DNA of 64,000 nt, from the NCBI GenBank assembly GCA_914767885.1, contig CAJZBQ010000046.1, positions 620,001 to 684,000 on the forward strand, given 5' to 3'. Numbering within the stretch: position 1 is the first letter of the stretch; every line of letters begins with the position of its first letter. A program made the translations under genes and the position numbers. The notes under the pieces were generated by a model, which saw nothing but the letters and a program-made list of their open reading frames with translations, had not been told where the DNA came from and searched no databases. Source of the DNA: Blepharisma stoltei (taxonomy: Eukaryota > Ciliophora > Heterotrichea > Heterotrichida > Blepharismidae). This document shows positions 43,199 through 54,821 of the stretch, in pieces.

Positions 43199-43735
43199 TT
43201 ACGCTGGAGCACAATTAAGCACTATTTCATGAGTTATATGAACATTTTCTTTTGTTGTGTAATTTTGTCGATTTTTGGAGTGAGCCGTTGATACAATTAT
43301 GTCTATGAAATTCTCATAATTTTCATAGGATATATACAAATTAAAGTCAAGCAGCATCAAGAAACTCTGTTCAAGATTATTAAAATCTTTAGTAGGAATT
43401 CCTCCAACTTTTGCGTAATAGGAATTTGTGCAATATTTATCTTCGCTGAATTTCACTGCGATAGATAAACTGATTAAAAATAGTTTATGCAGCGAAATGT
43501 TATCAAAAATATTTTTTTTGAAGTTTGATATAAGTCTTTCAACATATATCAAAGCCATGACATAGCAATGCTCTGGACAATGCATATATAGGTTTAAGTG
43601 TCCCAAGTAATTGCACATAGAAATGGATGGGATTTTTGCTTGCTCAAAGAAAAGTTTCAAATTTTCTTTGGGGCAGCTGGAAAATGTCGAATAGTTTTCA
43701 AGAAACAAAGCTACGGCTTCAAGTAAAGACGACAT
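43199..43735 (-). CDS. PHO80/cyclin P-type cyclin
   Basis: 178 residues. The core matches PHO80-family cyclins: YVMALIYVERLISNFKKN, LHKLFLISLSIAVKFSED, then KYCTNSYYAKVGGIPTKDFN and NLEQSFLMLLDFNLYIS, where the NxYYAKVGG(I/L)...LE..FL...(D/N)F pattern is diagnostic. These cyclins partner Pho85/CDK5-like kinases in nutrient and cell-cycle control. No TGA or intron. Confidence 0.9.
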   Translation of the reverse strand: MSSLLEAVALFLENYSTFSSCPKENLKLFFEQAKIPSISMCNYLGHLNLYMHCPEHCYVMALIYVERLISNFKKNIFDNISLHKLFLISLSIAVKFSEDKYCTNSYYAKVGGIPTKDFNNLEQSFLMLLDFNLYISYENYENFIDIIVSTAHSKNRQNYTTKENVHITHEIVLNCAPA

Positions 43736-44016
43736 TTTTTATTTAGATTTATCTCAGATGATTTTAATATGAAAATTAAGCATTTCATATTTTCTTATTC
43801 AGAGTCAAATAATAAAAATTTAAACAATTTCAAAGAAAAATAATTATGCCTGCATTAGTTTGTAAATTGATTTAATTTTAATTTTTAAGATCATCTTAAA
43901 CAGGATTTAATAGCCCATAAAAAATTTCTATTTTGCTTAATGCTTTTAATTTTAGCTACGCTCAATTTCTTGTATTTTAATTTGAAGAATCAGATTTCAT
44001 TTTTATCAGCATACTT

Positions 44017-45789
44017 ATGAAAGCTGAGCAATGCTTTAATGCAGGATGCCTACTTGAAATAGAATATATATGCCAGTGCACCTCTCCTGAAACTTACTCT
44101 TGCAAACTACACTGAATAGAGCATTGTGACTCATCTGATAGAGATCATACCTTTAAATCTGCTTTCTTAAAGCCTCCTGAAGGTACAAAAGAAGCAGTGC
44201 TTCAGTTTCTTACGAAAGAACAGTCTAAAAAGAACAAATTAAAGAATAAAATTATTGATTCCTTTCGTAAAAATATCACCAATTCAAAAAATAGTTTTGA
44301 AGAAAGCCTTAAAAAGTTGGATTTTGACTCAGAAGAGATCAGCAATTGGATGGAAAAGGTCTTGAAAACGCAAAAAATATCAAAGCAGGAACAAGAGCCA
44401 ATTCTAAAGCTATTGGCTTTAAATCCAGAAGATGCGATTATAAAAGCTAAAACTTTGCTCTCAAGCAGCTCAGAGTCGTATGGCAAAATAAAACTGCTTT
44501 ATGGGCTAAATGAAGAAATTGAAAAAAAGATTGATTCTTTTATAAAAGAGAAATTTGAAAATTTTCTAGATAGCAGGCTTGTTGAGATAGAAAAAACTCT
44601 GCTAGTGCATGAAGAAATCCTAAAATCTTGTACGAACCAACAAGAGAAGGTAAATAATTCGATTTCAGTATTGATAAGTGAACTCGAAAAGGATAAAAGA
44701 AAATTTGAAGATTGAAATAAAGAGGTAAAAATTGTGTGAGAAAATCAAGTAAATATGCTAAACTCTCAATTATCCTGTATGACTGAAAACATAAATAAAA
44801 AACTAAATGAAACAATCCAATCTCAAAACCAATTCAATTTAAATGTCGAAAACAAGCTACTAATTCCTCAAGAATTAAGAGTTAAAACATTTGCAATTTT
44901 AGGCCAAAAAAATGATCCAAGCACAGAAGCTGATTTCAGAAGAACTTGCTCAAAATACGAAAACGAGCTAAGAGATACCCTTAGCTCTGACCTATTCCTC
45001 AATCATAATTATCAAAATTACATCAGTTCTTATATCCTAAACACATCCCTTTATCTTCTTAAAAATTTTAACAACACAACAAATCTATCTATCTATAATA
45101 CTGAAAGCGAAACAGAAAATATAAAAACCTTAGATATTCCAGAGCCATTAGATATATACACATGCATAGCACAACTCCCAAAAGGAGGATTATTCTGTTT
45201 TGGTAAAAATCCACCCTCTGGCATCACTTTAATAATTGATAAGAAATATAATATTAGAATGCTGCCATCTGGGGTGTCATGCTACTGCTCATCAGCCATC
45301 TATTTAGATAGAAATATTTATTGTTTTGGAGGAATAGATAATAATGGCTATTTAAATTTATCAGAGAAGTTTGATTTGGACAGAGAGTGCTGAATTAAAC
45401 TAAGCCCAATGCTTCAATCTGACTATGGCTGCCATTCGGTAGTTTTTGATAGAGATATTTTGGTTTCTGGGAAGAAAAATAAATATCTTTTGCGATATTC
45501 AATAGATGGCAATGTTTTTAATAGGATCTCTTTTGAATTTGCAGAAAATAAAAGAAAAATTTTGGTAAATGGAGAAAGAATATATTTGATTGAATGCGGA
45601 GGGTTTATCTATGAAAGTGAAATTCAAAATATTGGTACTTGGAAACAAGTAGCAGAATCAAAAATTAGAGATAGCAGTCCTTCTCAAGTTTATTATTCAT
45701 ATAATAAAGAAGCAATATATGTTGGGTGCAAGAATGATGAAGGCTATTACAAATTTAATTTGAATAATAAAATAATGATTCAGCTTTAA
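44017..45789 (+). CDS. Cys-rich, coiled-coil protein with a kelch-like C-terminus
   Basis: ATG 44017 to TAA, 590 residues, with several TGA = Trp codons. Residues 1-50 are a Cys/His cluster (CFNAGCLLEIEYICQCTSP...SCKLHWIEHCDSSDRDH), resembling a B-box-like zinc site. A coiled coil covers roughly 70-290. The C-terminal half has beta-propeller-like repeats (GGLFCFGKNPPSG, AIYLDRNIYCFGGIDNNGY, ERIYLIECGGFIYESE). The layout is a common ciliate expansion of B-box/kelch proteins, probably scaffolds. Confidence 0.75.
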
Positions 45790-46572
45790 GAACAATTTTC
45801 ATAATGATCATTAAAATAAAATGATGAGGGCCTTTTTAATTATACGTTACCTTGGCATCTTGTTGCAATTTATCATAAGTTTAGGTAGTGATTAAACTGC
45901 TTGGAATGATCCACTCTTATTTTTAGTTTTTATCAATTTATTTGGGAGCAGAGCACGCGGATGAGCTAAGTGAATTGTCAGTTTAATATGCCAATAAGGA
46001 TTCTGGCTAAACAAGCCATCCAAGTTATTTAAGAGATAGCATTGCTAGCTCATGATGCGAAGACTGCTTGGGGAAGATGAATCATAGCATTCTCATTTTA
46101 TTCTAAAATGTGGATATGTGCATGGCTAAAATAACTTCGGAGTAAAGCAAAACCCGAATAATAGCTTAATTGAATAATAAATTTAATAGCTAAATTATTT
46201 TGATTTCATGAAACTTTTATATTTATAAGCGTGAAAAAAGATGGGTACACTTACTTATTAACTTGATATAAAAGCATCAGGCTACGAAGAGCTATATTTC
46301 ACATTAAATCTATGCTTTATTTTATATATAAAGAAAGCATGGTGATAGAGAGTTATAATTTAAGGTGACGAATTTAAAAGATGTGAAAAAATTATCAAAA
46401 TAAAATGGTAAATAAAAACACAAAATTATATTTAGGTATAGACATGAAACTCCATTTATCAATATCATTATATTTAAAATGATATTTTCACCTTTATCCA
46501 CCTATGATCTATTTAATATATATGTTTATTAATAATTTTTTGATCAAAGATTCAACATCTAGTAATTAATTA
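45790..46572. other. Intergenic region upstream of tetraspan gene A
   Basis: No gene seen in 783 bp. The last 130 bp (from GAAACTCCATTTATCAATAT) is related to the region upstream of paralogue B (48828-48986), so 5' flanks were duplicated with the genes. Confidence 0.6.
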
Positions 46573-48073
46573 ATGCAAAATTTAACACAATCTCAAACCT
46601 TATACAAACCAGCACGGCTTTTCTTTCACTTGACTTTGGCTTTTCTTTATCTAGCTCTTATTGCATGTTTACTTAATTTCTTACAGCAAAGTTCTAGCAG
46701 ACCCGCAAACATCAACTCGTCTCCATGTAAAGCTCTACTATTTACTTTCCAGTTAAGCATGTCCTTCCACTTAATTGCTTCTCATGGACGAGATCTTGCA
46801 CTCACTTCCGAGATCAGAGACGCTGTGCCATCTACTTGCGTGGGCAACCTTCTAGAAAATTCCAAAAAGATTTTTGGTCGTGTTGATGACCAAAATAGAG
46901 CTCGAAACCCAGGACGCAAAGTCTGATGTGCTCTAGGATTGTTTTGCTTGCCGCTTTGCCACCTTTGGCCTTGCTGGACGCCATCCAACTTCGACAAACC
47001 ATCTCCTCTCTGAGTAAAAAGCTAATCCGTAATAAACATATAGCCAACTATCCAGCATTTCGCTAGTAAAGCCATGCCGGATACGCATTTCAGAGCAATG
47101 CCCCGCTTCCAAAAGGTTCACATACTCCCCATGAATCTTCTCTACTAACGGTGTTAAGGCTCACCACACCATTTTAATGCATTGCTCCTATGCTTGCAAG
47201 ATTGCAGTTATGAATGTAAAAGACTGATATAAGCAAGGTTCTGGAGCGGTTAAGTGAAAAGGCTCTCTTCTTGAAGTTTATTCTTCTGGAGGTGTAATAG
47301 AGGAGAAGTCTTATTCTTGGCTCTCAAATCACTATTGTGGAAGTCACTCACATGGCTGCTCCTCTAATTGTGATGATTGTGAGTGTTATGACTCTAAAGT
47401 GGCTTGTACAACATTTTAAAACTTGAATAGAGGAGGCATTGCATTTATTGTATTTAGTTTCTTACCCCCTCCCTTCATGAGAGAACAAAACCATCCAATT
47501 TTTTGGGTAAAAGACCTCTATCTGTGGAGAGAACAAAACATTTTTTATGAAAAAAATCGGTATATAAGTGATAATTAGTTAATAAAATTTCTAGTTAATT
47601 CTGTTGGATTTTAAACAGCTTACATTTTAAAATATAAAATTAAATTTTTACTTCTCATGAAAAAAAACTAGCAACCTCTTGTTGATCACGGAGAGGAGTT
47701 AGAAATTTTATTTGTATTGGCAATGATTGGATTGTCTATTCCTGCAGCGCGTGCTAATAAAAAATATATGTGTCAGGTGTATTTATTCTCAGTTTTAGCT
47801 CTATTTGCAGGTCTAGTTGCTTTTTTTGTTATGGCAGGGACTGCAATGATTACATTTGAAGATTCTTGCAATGAAATTTCAGGCCACTTATCAAGTCAAG
47901 CTAGCTCTTGTGCTCTAACTGGACCAAATTTTGACCTATTCAATCTTCTATTTGTCTTTATACTCAGTATATCATTTTGGATTTATGTTTATGCGTTACA
48001 AAAAGAAGAGGAGAAAATTTCTCAAGCTCAAAATGGTGGTATATTGATGGCTTATTTCTGGACGGAAGATTAA
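46573..48073 (+). CDS. Tetraspan membrane protein A, interrupted by two insertions
   Basis: Paralogue of the next gene. It starts MQNLTQSQTLYKPARLFFHL and after ALIAC is broken by GC-rich insertion R5 (about 46666-47197). It resumes CKIAVMNVKDWYKQGSG. A MITE at 47465-47701 sits between FIVFSFL and EILFVLAMIGL and excises at TA in frame. Four hydrophobic segments and a Cys-containing loop (SNHYCGSHSHGCSSNCDD) remain; stop at 48071-48073. Function unknown; the family resembles small four-helix ciliate surface proteins. Confidence 0.75.
46666..47197 (-). mobile_element. GC-rich retroposon-like insertion R5
   Basis: Minus orientation. Limits follow from comparison with intact paralogue B (CTTATTGCTTGCAAG). 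Flanking repeats are imperfect (TTATTGCATG against CTATGCTTG). The minus-strand 5' end is TTAAAATGGTGTGGTGAGCC, and it shares CCCAGGACGCAA and GCCGGATAC with R4. Confidence 0.7.
47463..47701 (+). mobile_element. Diverged family-1 MITE acting as an IES in tetraspan A
   Basis: TA at 47463-47464 and 47700-47701, each within TTA. Left word CCTCCCTTCATGAGAGAACA; right end GTTGATCACGGAGAGGAG. Excision matches the uninterrupted FSSLEIVFVLAMIG of paralogue B. Confidence 0.9.
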
Positions 48074-48986
48074 TTCTTCATGATGTATTATTTTAGATGG
48101 ATTCGTAATTGAAAGAAATAAAATAATAAAAAGTCTTGAAATAAAAACAACATTTCAGCATCAAATTTATTGCAATTTACCCAAATTATTGTTTTAGTAA
48201 ATAATCATTTTTATAAAATTGATCCAGAACCAGTTGTCTCAATTGATCTGCATAAAAGACTTTTTATATTTATAATCATGCTGTCCACTTTCAGTTGGCT
48301 TATAATAGGCGTACTTGCATTTAAAATTTTCTTTATTACAGTATGAGATTTTATAAGGCATATTTTCGCATTAATATTTATGCTTAGTTTAATATATAAG
48401 GTAGAAAATTTTTAAGAAGCCTTATCGGGTTGGGAGATAATATAGAAATTTAAAGAAATATTAATTGTTTCAGATTAGGATTTTATATGGACCATGAGAT
48501 CCTACCTAAACAATTAGCACATCTTTTTGGAAATTTATTCATTATCCAATCTCATCAAGACCCTTAAAAAATTTTCCAGCTCATTATATATAAATGAGAT
48601 AAATGATAGATGTTTGAAGTATCAGCTGCTAAAGAGGTATAGTTTAAGCAACGAATTTTTATTTAGAATAGATGCAAAATATAAAAGATAGATATCCTTC
48701 ATAATTCTTTATCACAAATTTTCTGTTTAGAAGGGAAGAATGCTTTTTGAATTTGTCAGAAAAACAGGTATAAATGATTCTCAAAGTCAATATTTCTAAA
48801 ATCAGTTTCATTAGTGATATGAATTTTGAAACTCCATTTATTAATATCATTCTGTTGAAAATAAATTTAGTAAGCTATAACTACGAAAAAATTTATATTT
48901 AACCTTTGTCCACTATGCAAAATCTCTTTAATGCATATTTTTATTAATGATTCTTTATTCAAAATTCAAAATTTTCTTAATAATTA
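48074..48986. other. Intergenic region between paralogues A and B
   Basis: 913 bp, AT-rich, no gene seen. The last 160 bp are related to the flank of gene A. Confidence 0.6.
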
Positions 48987-49823
48987 ATGCATAATTTTAA
49001 CCAACAGCGCAAGTCATGCATATCAGGGCGGCTTGTTTTTCACTTGATTCTTGTTTTCCTTTATCTAGCCCTTATTGCTTGCAAGATTGCAGTTATGAAT
49101 GTGAAAGATTGATACAAGCAAGGTTCTGGAACAGTTAAGTGAAAGGGCTCTCTTACTGAAATTTATTCTTCTGGAGGCGGAATAGAGGAGAAATCTTATG
49201 CTTGGCTCTCAAATCACTATTGCGGAAGTTACTCATCTAGCTGCTACTATGATTGTGGTAATTATGAATATTATGACTCTACGGTGGCTTGTTCAACGTT
49301 TGAAAATTTAAATGGAGGAGGCACCGCATTTATTGTATTTAGTTCCTTAGAAATTGTGTTTGTATTGGCAATGATTGGATTTTCAATTCCTGCAGCACAT
49401 GCGAATAAAAAATATTTATGTCCGGTAATATTATTCTCAATTTTAGCGCTAGTTGCAGGCTTAGTTTCATTTGCTGTTATGGCAGGGACTGCAATGATTA
49501 CATTTTCAGATTCCTGCGATGAAACTAAAAGCCACTTATCAAGCCAAGCTAGTTCTTGTGCTCTAACTGGACCAAAATTCGACTTATTCAATCTTTTATA
49601 TATTTTTACACTCAATTTAATATTTTGAATTTATCTCTGTGTATTGAAAGGTGGAGACAAGAAAATTTCTCAGGCTCAAAACGCCAACGTATCTATGACA
49701 GCAAATGTCCAGACTCATCAAGACCAAGTCCAACCGCCTATTCATGTTTTTCCTTTGGCAGTAGTAGGTCCTCATGTGCCTTCCGATGGTATTCCTATTG
49801 GGATTCCTTATAAGGATGCTTAA
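48987..49823 (+). CDS. Tetraspan membrane protein B (intact)
   Basis: A single frame of 278 residues with TGA = Trp at several sites, e.g. VKD-W-YKQGSGTVK-W-KGSL. Four hydrophobic segments: LVFHLILVFLYLALIACKIA, VLAMIGFSIPAAHANKK, LFSILALVAGLVSFAVMAG and FNLLYIFTLNLIF. A Cys-rich loop lies between TM1 and TM2. The C-terminus is Gln/Pro-rich and cytosolic-looking. It is the uninterrupted reference copy for gene A. Confidence 0.82.
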
Positions 49824-50267
49824 ATCTCTTAATTAATAGGAATTAATTTTTCATGATGCATATTTTAATAGAGATAATAATTTTGAAATACAAAGAAGTC
49901 CTTGTTTTAAATTTATTTTGATCTAAATCAAAATAATTCTTTTAATAGAAAAACTTTTTAATAACGCTATCCAGAATCAGTTTTTTCAATTGATCTTTAT
50001 AGCTGATATTTATAATCATAATTGTCCAACTTTGAATTGTATATGTCAATTTGAATTCATGATAAAAGCTGCATTATAATATCGATTCAAGAATTTTTCA
50101 AGATTTTATTGAAAATGCATCTACTCTCTAAAAACAACTTTTATATTACCTCCGATTCAAGAAATACATAGAAACAAAAAAATTCATGCACTATTCTTAT
50201 ATCTACAATTACTCAAAAAATGTAAAAATTATGAAAAAGAATAATAAATATTATAAGACTCAATTGA
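49824..50267. other. Intergenic region between paralogues B and C
   Basis: 444 bp, AT-rich; nothing recognised. Confidence 0.6.
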
Positions 50268-51062
50268 ATGCAAGATCCCTCAAAGCCTCGATGAAAGATA
50301 ATCTATATCATATTCATATGCCTATATTCTACCCTTATTCCTTTAAAAATTGCAGCAATTAGCACACAAGACTGGTATAAGCAAGAGGGTTTTCAAGAAT
50401 GGAAAGGATCACTTTTTAAAGTTTATTCTGCTAGTGAAGGAGATTACAAAGAAGATTCATATGCTGAGCTTGCAAACTACTGATGCGAAACTAGTGAAAT
50501 TAATAAGAAAACAAAAGATAACTATGCAGGATGTGAAATGTTCACAAATCTATCAGGGGGTGGTATCAGCTTTGCTGTATTTAGTGCTGTTGAAATTGTG
50601 TTTATTGGCTCTTTTATTGCTTTTACTCTGTCTGTCATATATTGCGATAAAAATTTTTTGTGCTTGAGAGTCCTTTTTTCTATTTTTTTGACACTTTGTG
50701 GAATTCTTGGGTTTATTGTTATGGCTGGAACATCTATGATTCGATTTAATGATGATTGTGACACAGATGATGATAATTCATCCCAGAGCAGCACTTGTGC
50801 ATTAGTTGGGCCACAACTGGATTTGTTTAATTTAGTATATGTCATTACCATATCCTTTGTGTTTTGGGTTTTTATCTGTGCAACTAAATGTGAAAAAAGG
50901 ATACTTGATGAGAGAATCAATGGTCAATCTAATATTGAAAGCAACTATAGGAGTCAAGACAGAGCGCAAATGCAAGAAATTCCTATGAATGTTATGAGTT
51001 TGCCACTTAATGGCGATAGTAGAGACCAAAATTCTGGGGCACCTGATATAATTTATGAATAA
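50268..51062 (+). CDS. Tetraspan membrane protein C
   Basis: 264 residues from ATG 50268, TGA read as Trp (SKPR-W-KIIYI, NY-W-CETSE). Same plan as A and B, with KIAAISTQDWYKQEGF, GGGISFAVFSAVEIVF and FIVMAGTSMIRFNDDCD, but more diverged. The C-terminal tail is longer and ends GAPDIIYE. Older duplicate of the local array. Confidence 0.8.
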
Positions 51063-51663
51063 ATTGCATGCAAACTTAAAATACGTAATTTAAACATATT
51101 TGTGATGGCAAAATCCACTATAATTTTTTCTATGTTAAGAAAAAAAATCCGTTTAATATTGAGTTTGAATAAAAGCTTAAAAGATATGGCAAGAAATTTA
51201 TTATCAACAACATTAATAAAATATAGGAAATTTTAATAAAGTAATTATTTGGCCAAATATAGTTGCATTTTGGTGGGAGAAGAGTAAAATGGCAATTTTG
51301 AGCTCATTATACAAAATATATTCTTCAACTATTACCACTTCAAATTGAAGCTATATTTATTACAATCTATTGAAACAGCAGGGGCTGAAAATGGCAATTA
51401 AAAGAATCTACTTATAATCTCTAGCACTCTCTTTTCAAGTATTAGTAAGGTATTACTTTATTCTTGCTTTATATAACTCAATGAGTTTTCCATTCTATTC
51501 CAAATTTTATAAAATAAATATAAAATATTGAGTTAGGCAAATTATAAAAGTTATTAACTATATCCTCACTGATATCAATATAATTTTATCTAAAGCACTA
51601 GTTTTTTAAATTATCGACATTAAAATTTATGATTCTCTAAAACTGAATCATAAAAAATCAATC
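51063..51663. other. Intergenic spacer
   Basis: 601 bp, AT-rich, no gene or repeat noticed. Confidence 0.6.
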
Positions 51664-53954
51664 ATGGAAATCCCAATATCGCAACTAAGTTTCAGTGATA
51701 GAGAACAAAGATATTACTCAGCCGAATTCGAAAACCTTACTTCTGATCAATTCTGCCCAATCTTTGATAGAGAGCTCAATGGCCAAGCAGCAGCTTCATT
51801 TTTCCGGCTTTTAAAAATAGATGATTCAGATCTCACAAAGATCTGAGAATTAGTGAGTGAAAGACGCTCTTCAATAAAATTTTGGAATTTTATGGCTGCA
51901 ATGCGACTTTGTAGTGCAAAAAAGCAAGGTTTGCCAATAGTAAAAGAGAATTATATGAAAGAACAAAACATCCTTGCCAGAAAGAGAAGAGAATCTTTAC
52001 AAGCAGCTCAAAAAATACCTAATAAGCCTGATTCTGAAGAAAATAAGTCAGGAACTTCATCTGAAGGCGACCAAAAAGTAAAAAGTGCAGATCGGGCATC
52101 ATCTGATGGCAAAATCAATGAAATATTTCCTAAAATGGAAGATGCTAAAGAAAGAAGAATTATCGAGAAAAATTATTTTGAAGAAGAAAAAAACAAAATT
52201 AATGATATCTCTAGAGGAGAAAGCGATGCAATGATTGAAAAAAGGCAAAATTTTTTGCAGATGAGACCTGAAAACTCAAAGAAAATCGCAGCAGATGAAG
52301 AACTATCAAATAATCTAGAAAAAAATAGAAGGAAATCATTAGAAAATCCTACTGAAATTCCTTTGCAGATAAGCTTGGAAATCCCGAATAATAATGAAAA
52401 ATATATGCATGCTAGATCATTGACAACTCCTAACCCATCACCTATTCCAGATCCTATGCCAGACCCTAATGCTGCCCGAATTCCTTCAAATGTCAATAAA
52501 GTTCCTATTAAAATGCCATCTATTCCCAAACTTTATGTGTCTCCTCTAGGCAGAATTGATGAAGAAGGCAGCGGAAATTCTTCAAGTTCAAAAGATCCAG
52601 ATATTACAGTAGAAAACCCAACACTTGTCTCTAGTGGATGGTTTGGAAGCACTTCTTATTATGTATATACTGTGACCACAAGGGCAAATGGAAAAATCTA
52701 TTCAGTGAAGAGAAGATTTAATGATTTAGATCTGATGGAAGCTTCAGCCGTCCATGGCATCAGAAGTTGAGAAGGAGCTAGGTGTTGTACTAGCTAACTT
52801 GTCAAGTGAGATCTCTACTATCTAAGCCTCTATTGTGAATAGCAAAGCGGATGAATTTTCTGCTGAGATCCGGTGACTGTGAAGCCAAAAGGCAACCTGC
52901 CAACTATTAATTAAGATTAAGATTTAGATTGGATGCATAATTTGCTTATAGAAAAATATAAAGGGTTTATTATACCTCCCAGACCTGAAAAAACATATAC
53001 TGTTTCGGTGAGTGTGTTCTTTTATAAATAAACTTTTTCTTTCTAAATTAAATATATATTATTTGCAAAAAAGAATACATAAAAACCATGACAGAGAAAT
53101 TTTTAGAAGAAAGAAGGTCCCAAATGGAGAAGTATTTGAACATTATTGCTAAACACCCTATCTTAGGATCCTCAACTGCTTTTAAGGTATTTACTCAAAC
53201 TCCTAACGAGAAATTTGAAAGAGAAAAACAAAAAGCAGAAGAAAGCCACGAAAATCTAGAATTCAAAAGCTTAGAAGACGCTTATGACCAAGTAGTCTCA
53301 ATAGTTCAAAACAAGCTCCAGATTATGCTTTCACAAAAAATCATGCCATTCAGTAAAGAAATGTCAAATATAGAAGACAAAGTTCTAAAAATCGAAGCCC
53401 CAATCCAAGCATTATCAGCCTCCTTCTCAAATTGGACACAGCGGCAATTTGACTCTTTGAAGTCTTTTGATTCATTTATGATCCCTGACCTTCCTGATTT
53501 TAATGACCTAATCCGAAGGTACAAAACCATTGCCCACACCAACATAAATGACCTAAATAAACTTTCTCTAGAATTTCATGAAGAATTTTTAAGATTAGAA
53601 GGCTTAAAACAAGCAATAAACTCATATAAAAGCACTCTCGATGAATATGCTCAGCAAGAAACTCTTATATCAAGAAAACTTTCTAAGCATAAATCAAGCT
53701 CAGATGAAGACACAGCAGCTCGATATTTAAGTGAAATCCAAAAGACTCAGGACAACTTGGATAGGATCAGCAAAAATATTTCACAAATAGAAGAAAATTT
53801 AGAAAAAGAAAACGCTAGTTTGGATGAAAATAGAAGGGTGCATTTGGTTGAAACTATAACAGAGATTGCAAGGAATCAGAAGAAGTATTATGAAAGTGCA
53901 AGTACTTTTTGGCAAGATGCGCTATACTCACTGGAGGTTTCTAAGGAGATATAA
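51664..53954 (+). CDS. EH-PX-BAR sorting nexin, interrupted twice
   Basis: The N-terminus resembles an EH domain (YYSAEFENLTSDQFCPIF...LNGQAAASFFRLLKIDDSD then IWELVS, W by TGA). A long disordered linker follows. The PX domain begins YYVYTVTTRANGKIYSVKRR. Removing insertion R6 joins RRFNDLD to WMHNLLIEKYKGFIIPP, and removing an 80-bp IES joins RPEKTY to IKTMTEKFLEERRSQMEKYL. A BAR-like helical region closes the protein. Assembled length about 670 residues. PX-BAR nexins bind PI3P and bend endosomal membranes; an EH domain at the start is unusual. Confidence 0.88.
52732..52929 (+). mobile_element. Short retroposon-like insertion R6 in the PX domain
   Basis: Flanked by GATTTAGAT (52723-52731 and 52921-52929). 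About 190 bp of body, tail ATTAATTAAGATTAA. Removal restores the conserved RRFNDLDWMHN exactly. It contains GGCAACCTGCC, also seen at the start of R2. Confidence 0.85.
52996..53077 (+). other. IES (80 bp) in the sorting nexin gene
   Basis: TA at 52996-52997 and 53076-53077; excision joins PRPEKTY to IKTMTEKFLEE in frame. Confidence 0.85.
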
Positions 53955-54033
53955 TTTATAACTGAAATATTAATTATTTATAAAATTTTAAATAGCTTCG
54001 AATTAATATCTAAACAATTATAAAAGAAGCAAG

Positions 54034-54774
54034 ATGAAAGGCATAGAAAAACTGAAAGTGTATATCGTAGTTTTACTTGTGTTTTTGGTGCTATTTATAG
54101 CTCCTGAGAAGTTTAGCTCACTTTCAATTGAATGAATTTATCCGGGACACCTATTCTATCATTTATCAGCTTTTACATTCCTATATCCAAATTCAAATTC
54201 AGTAAGAAAATTTTTAACTGTATATTTACTTTCTATTAGTGAGTTATGTTTATTGTGCTTTGTATCTAAAGTCCCAGTACATTCACTTTGCAGCACTGTA
54301 AGCATTGAATTTATAGCTATTTTTTTAGTTTACAGTATTTTGCCAAGCTCAATAACAAAAAGTGCGATCTTGAATAACGAAATCAGAATTATGACTTATT
54401 TAAATGAAGCATTTTGGAAATCTAGCCTACTAATCAATGCAATACAATATACTTTAAACTTCTATGAGCTTTCACAGTACTCGCTCGCAAAGAGCCTTTT
54501 TATAGGAATTTTATTTATGATGCAGACCCATTTAGTATACTTTGCTGACAATTATCTTACTGTTTCTGGCTTTAAAAAAGGTATTTCACGCAATAACATA
54601 GTTATTCATATGAAGCATGGTTTAATACTTTCAACGATTGGCTACACTTTACTATCCATAAGTAAATCCTCTTCAGATTTGAATTATTCAAGCGATTTCC
54701 TTGCCCTTAAAGTCTGCAGCTCCTATCTTATGGTATGGTATTCTCTTAAAGCCATCAAACGCTCCTCTATTTAA
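54034..54774 (+). CDS. Multi-pass membrane protein, unknown
   Basis: 246 residues from ATG 54034, one TGA = Trp (SIE-W-IYPGHLFYHL). About six hydrophobic segments (VVLLVFLVLFIAP, LTVYLLSISELCLLCF, IEFIAIFLVYSIL, LIGILFMM-like, HGLILSTIGYTLL, CSSYLMVWYSL). The pattern LYPNSNSVRKFLTVYLL and HxxYFADN-like residues are not assignable to a family. It converges on the transposase gene. Confidence 0.65.
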
Positions 54775-54821
54775 ACATTTTTCATCTAAATCTTTTAATT
54801 TTGACTTATAAATATTATTTA

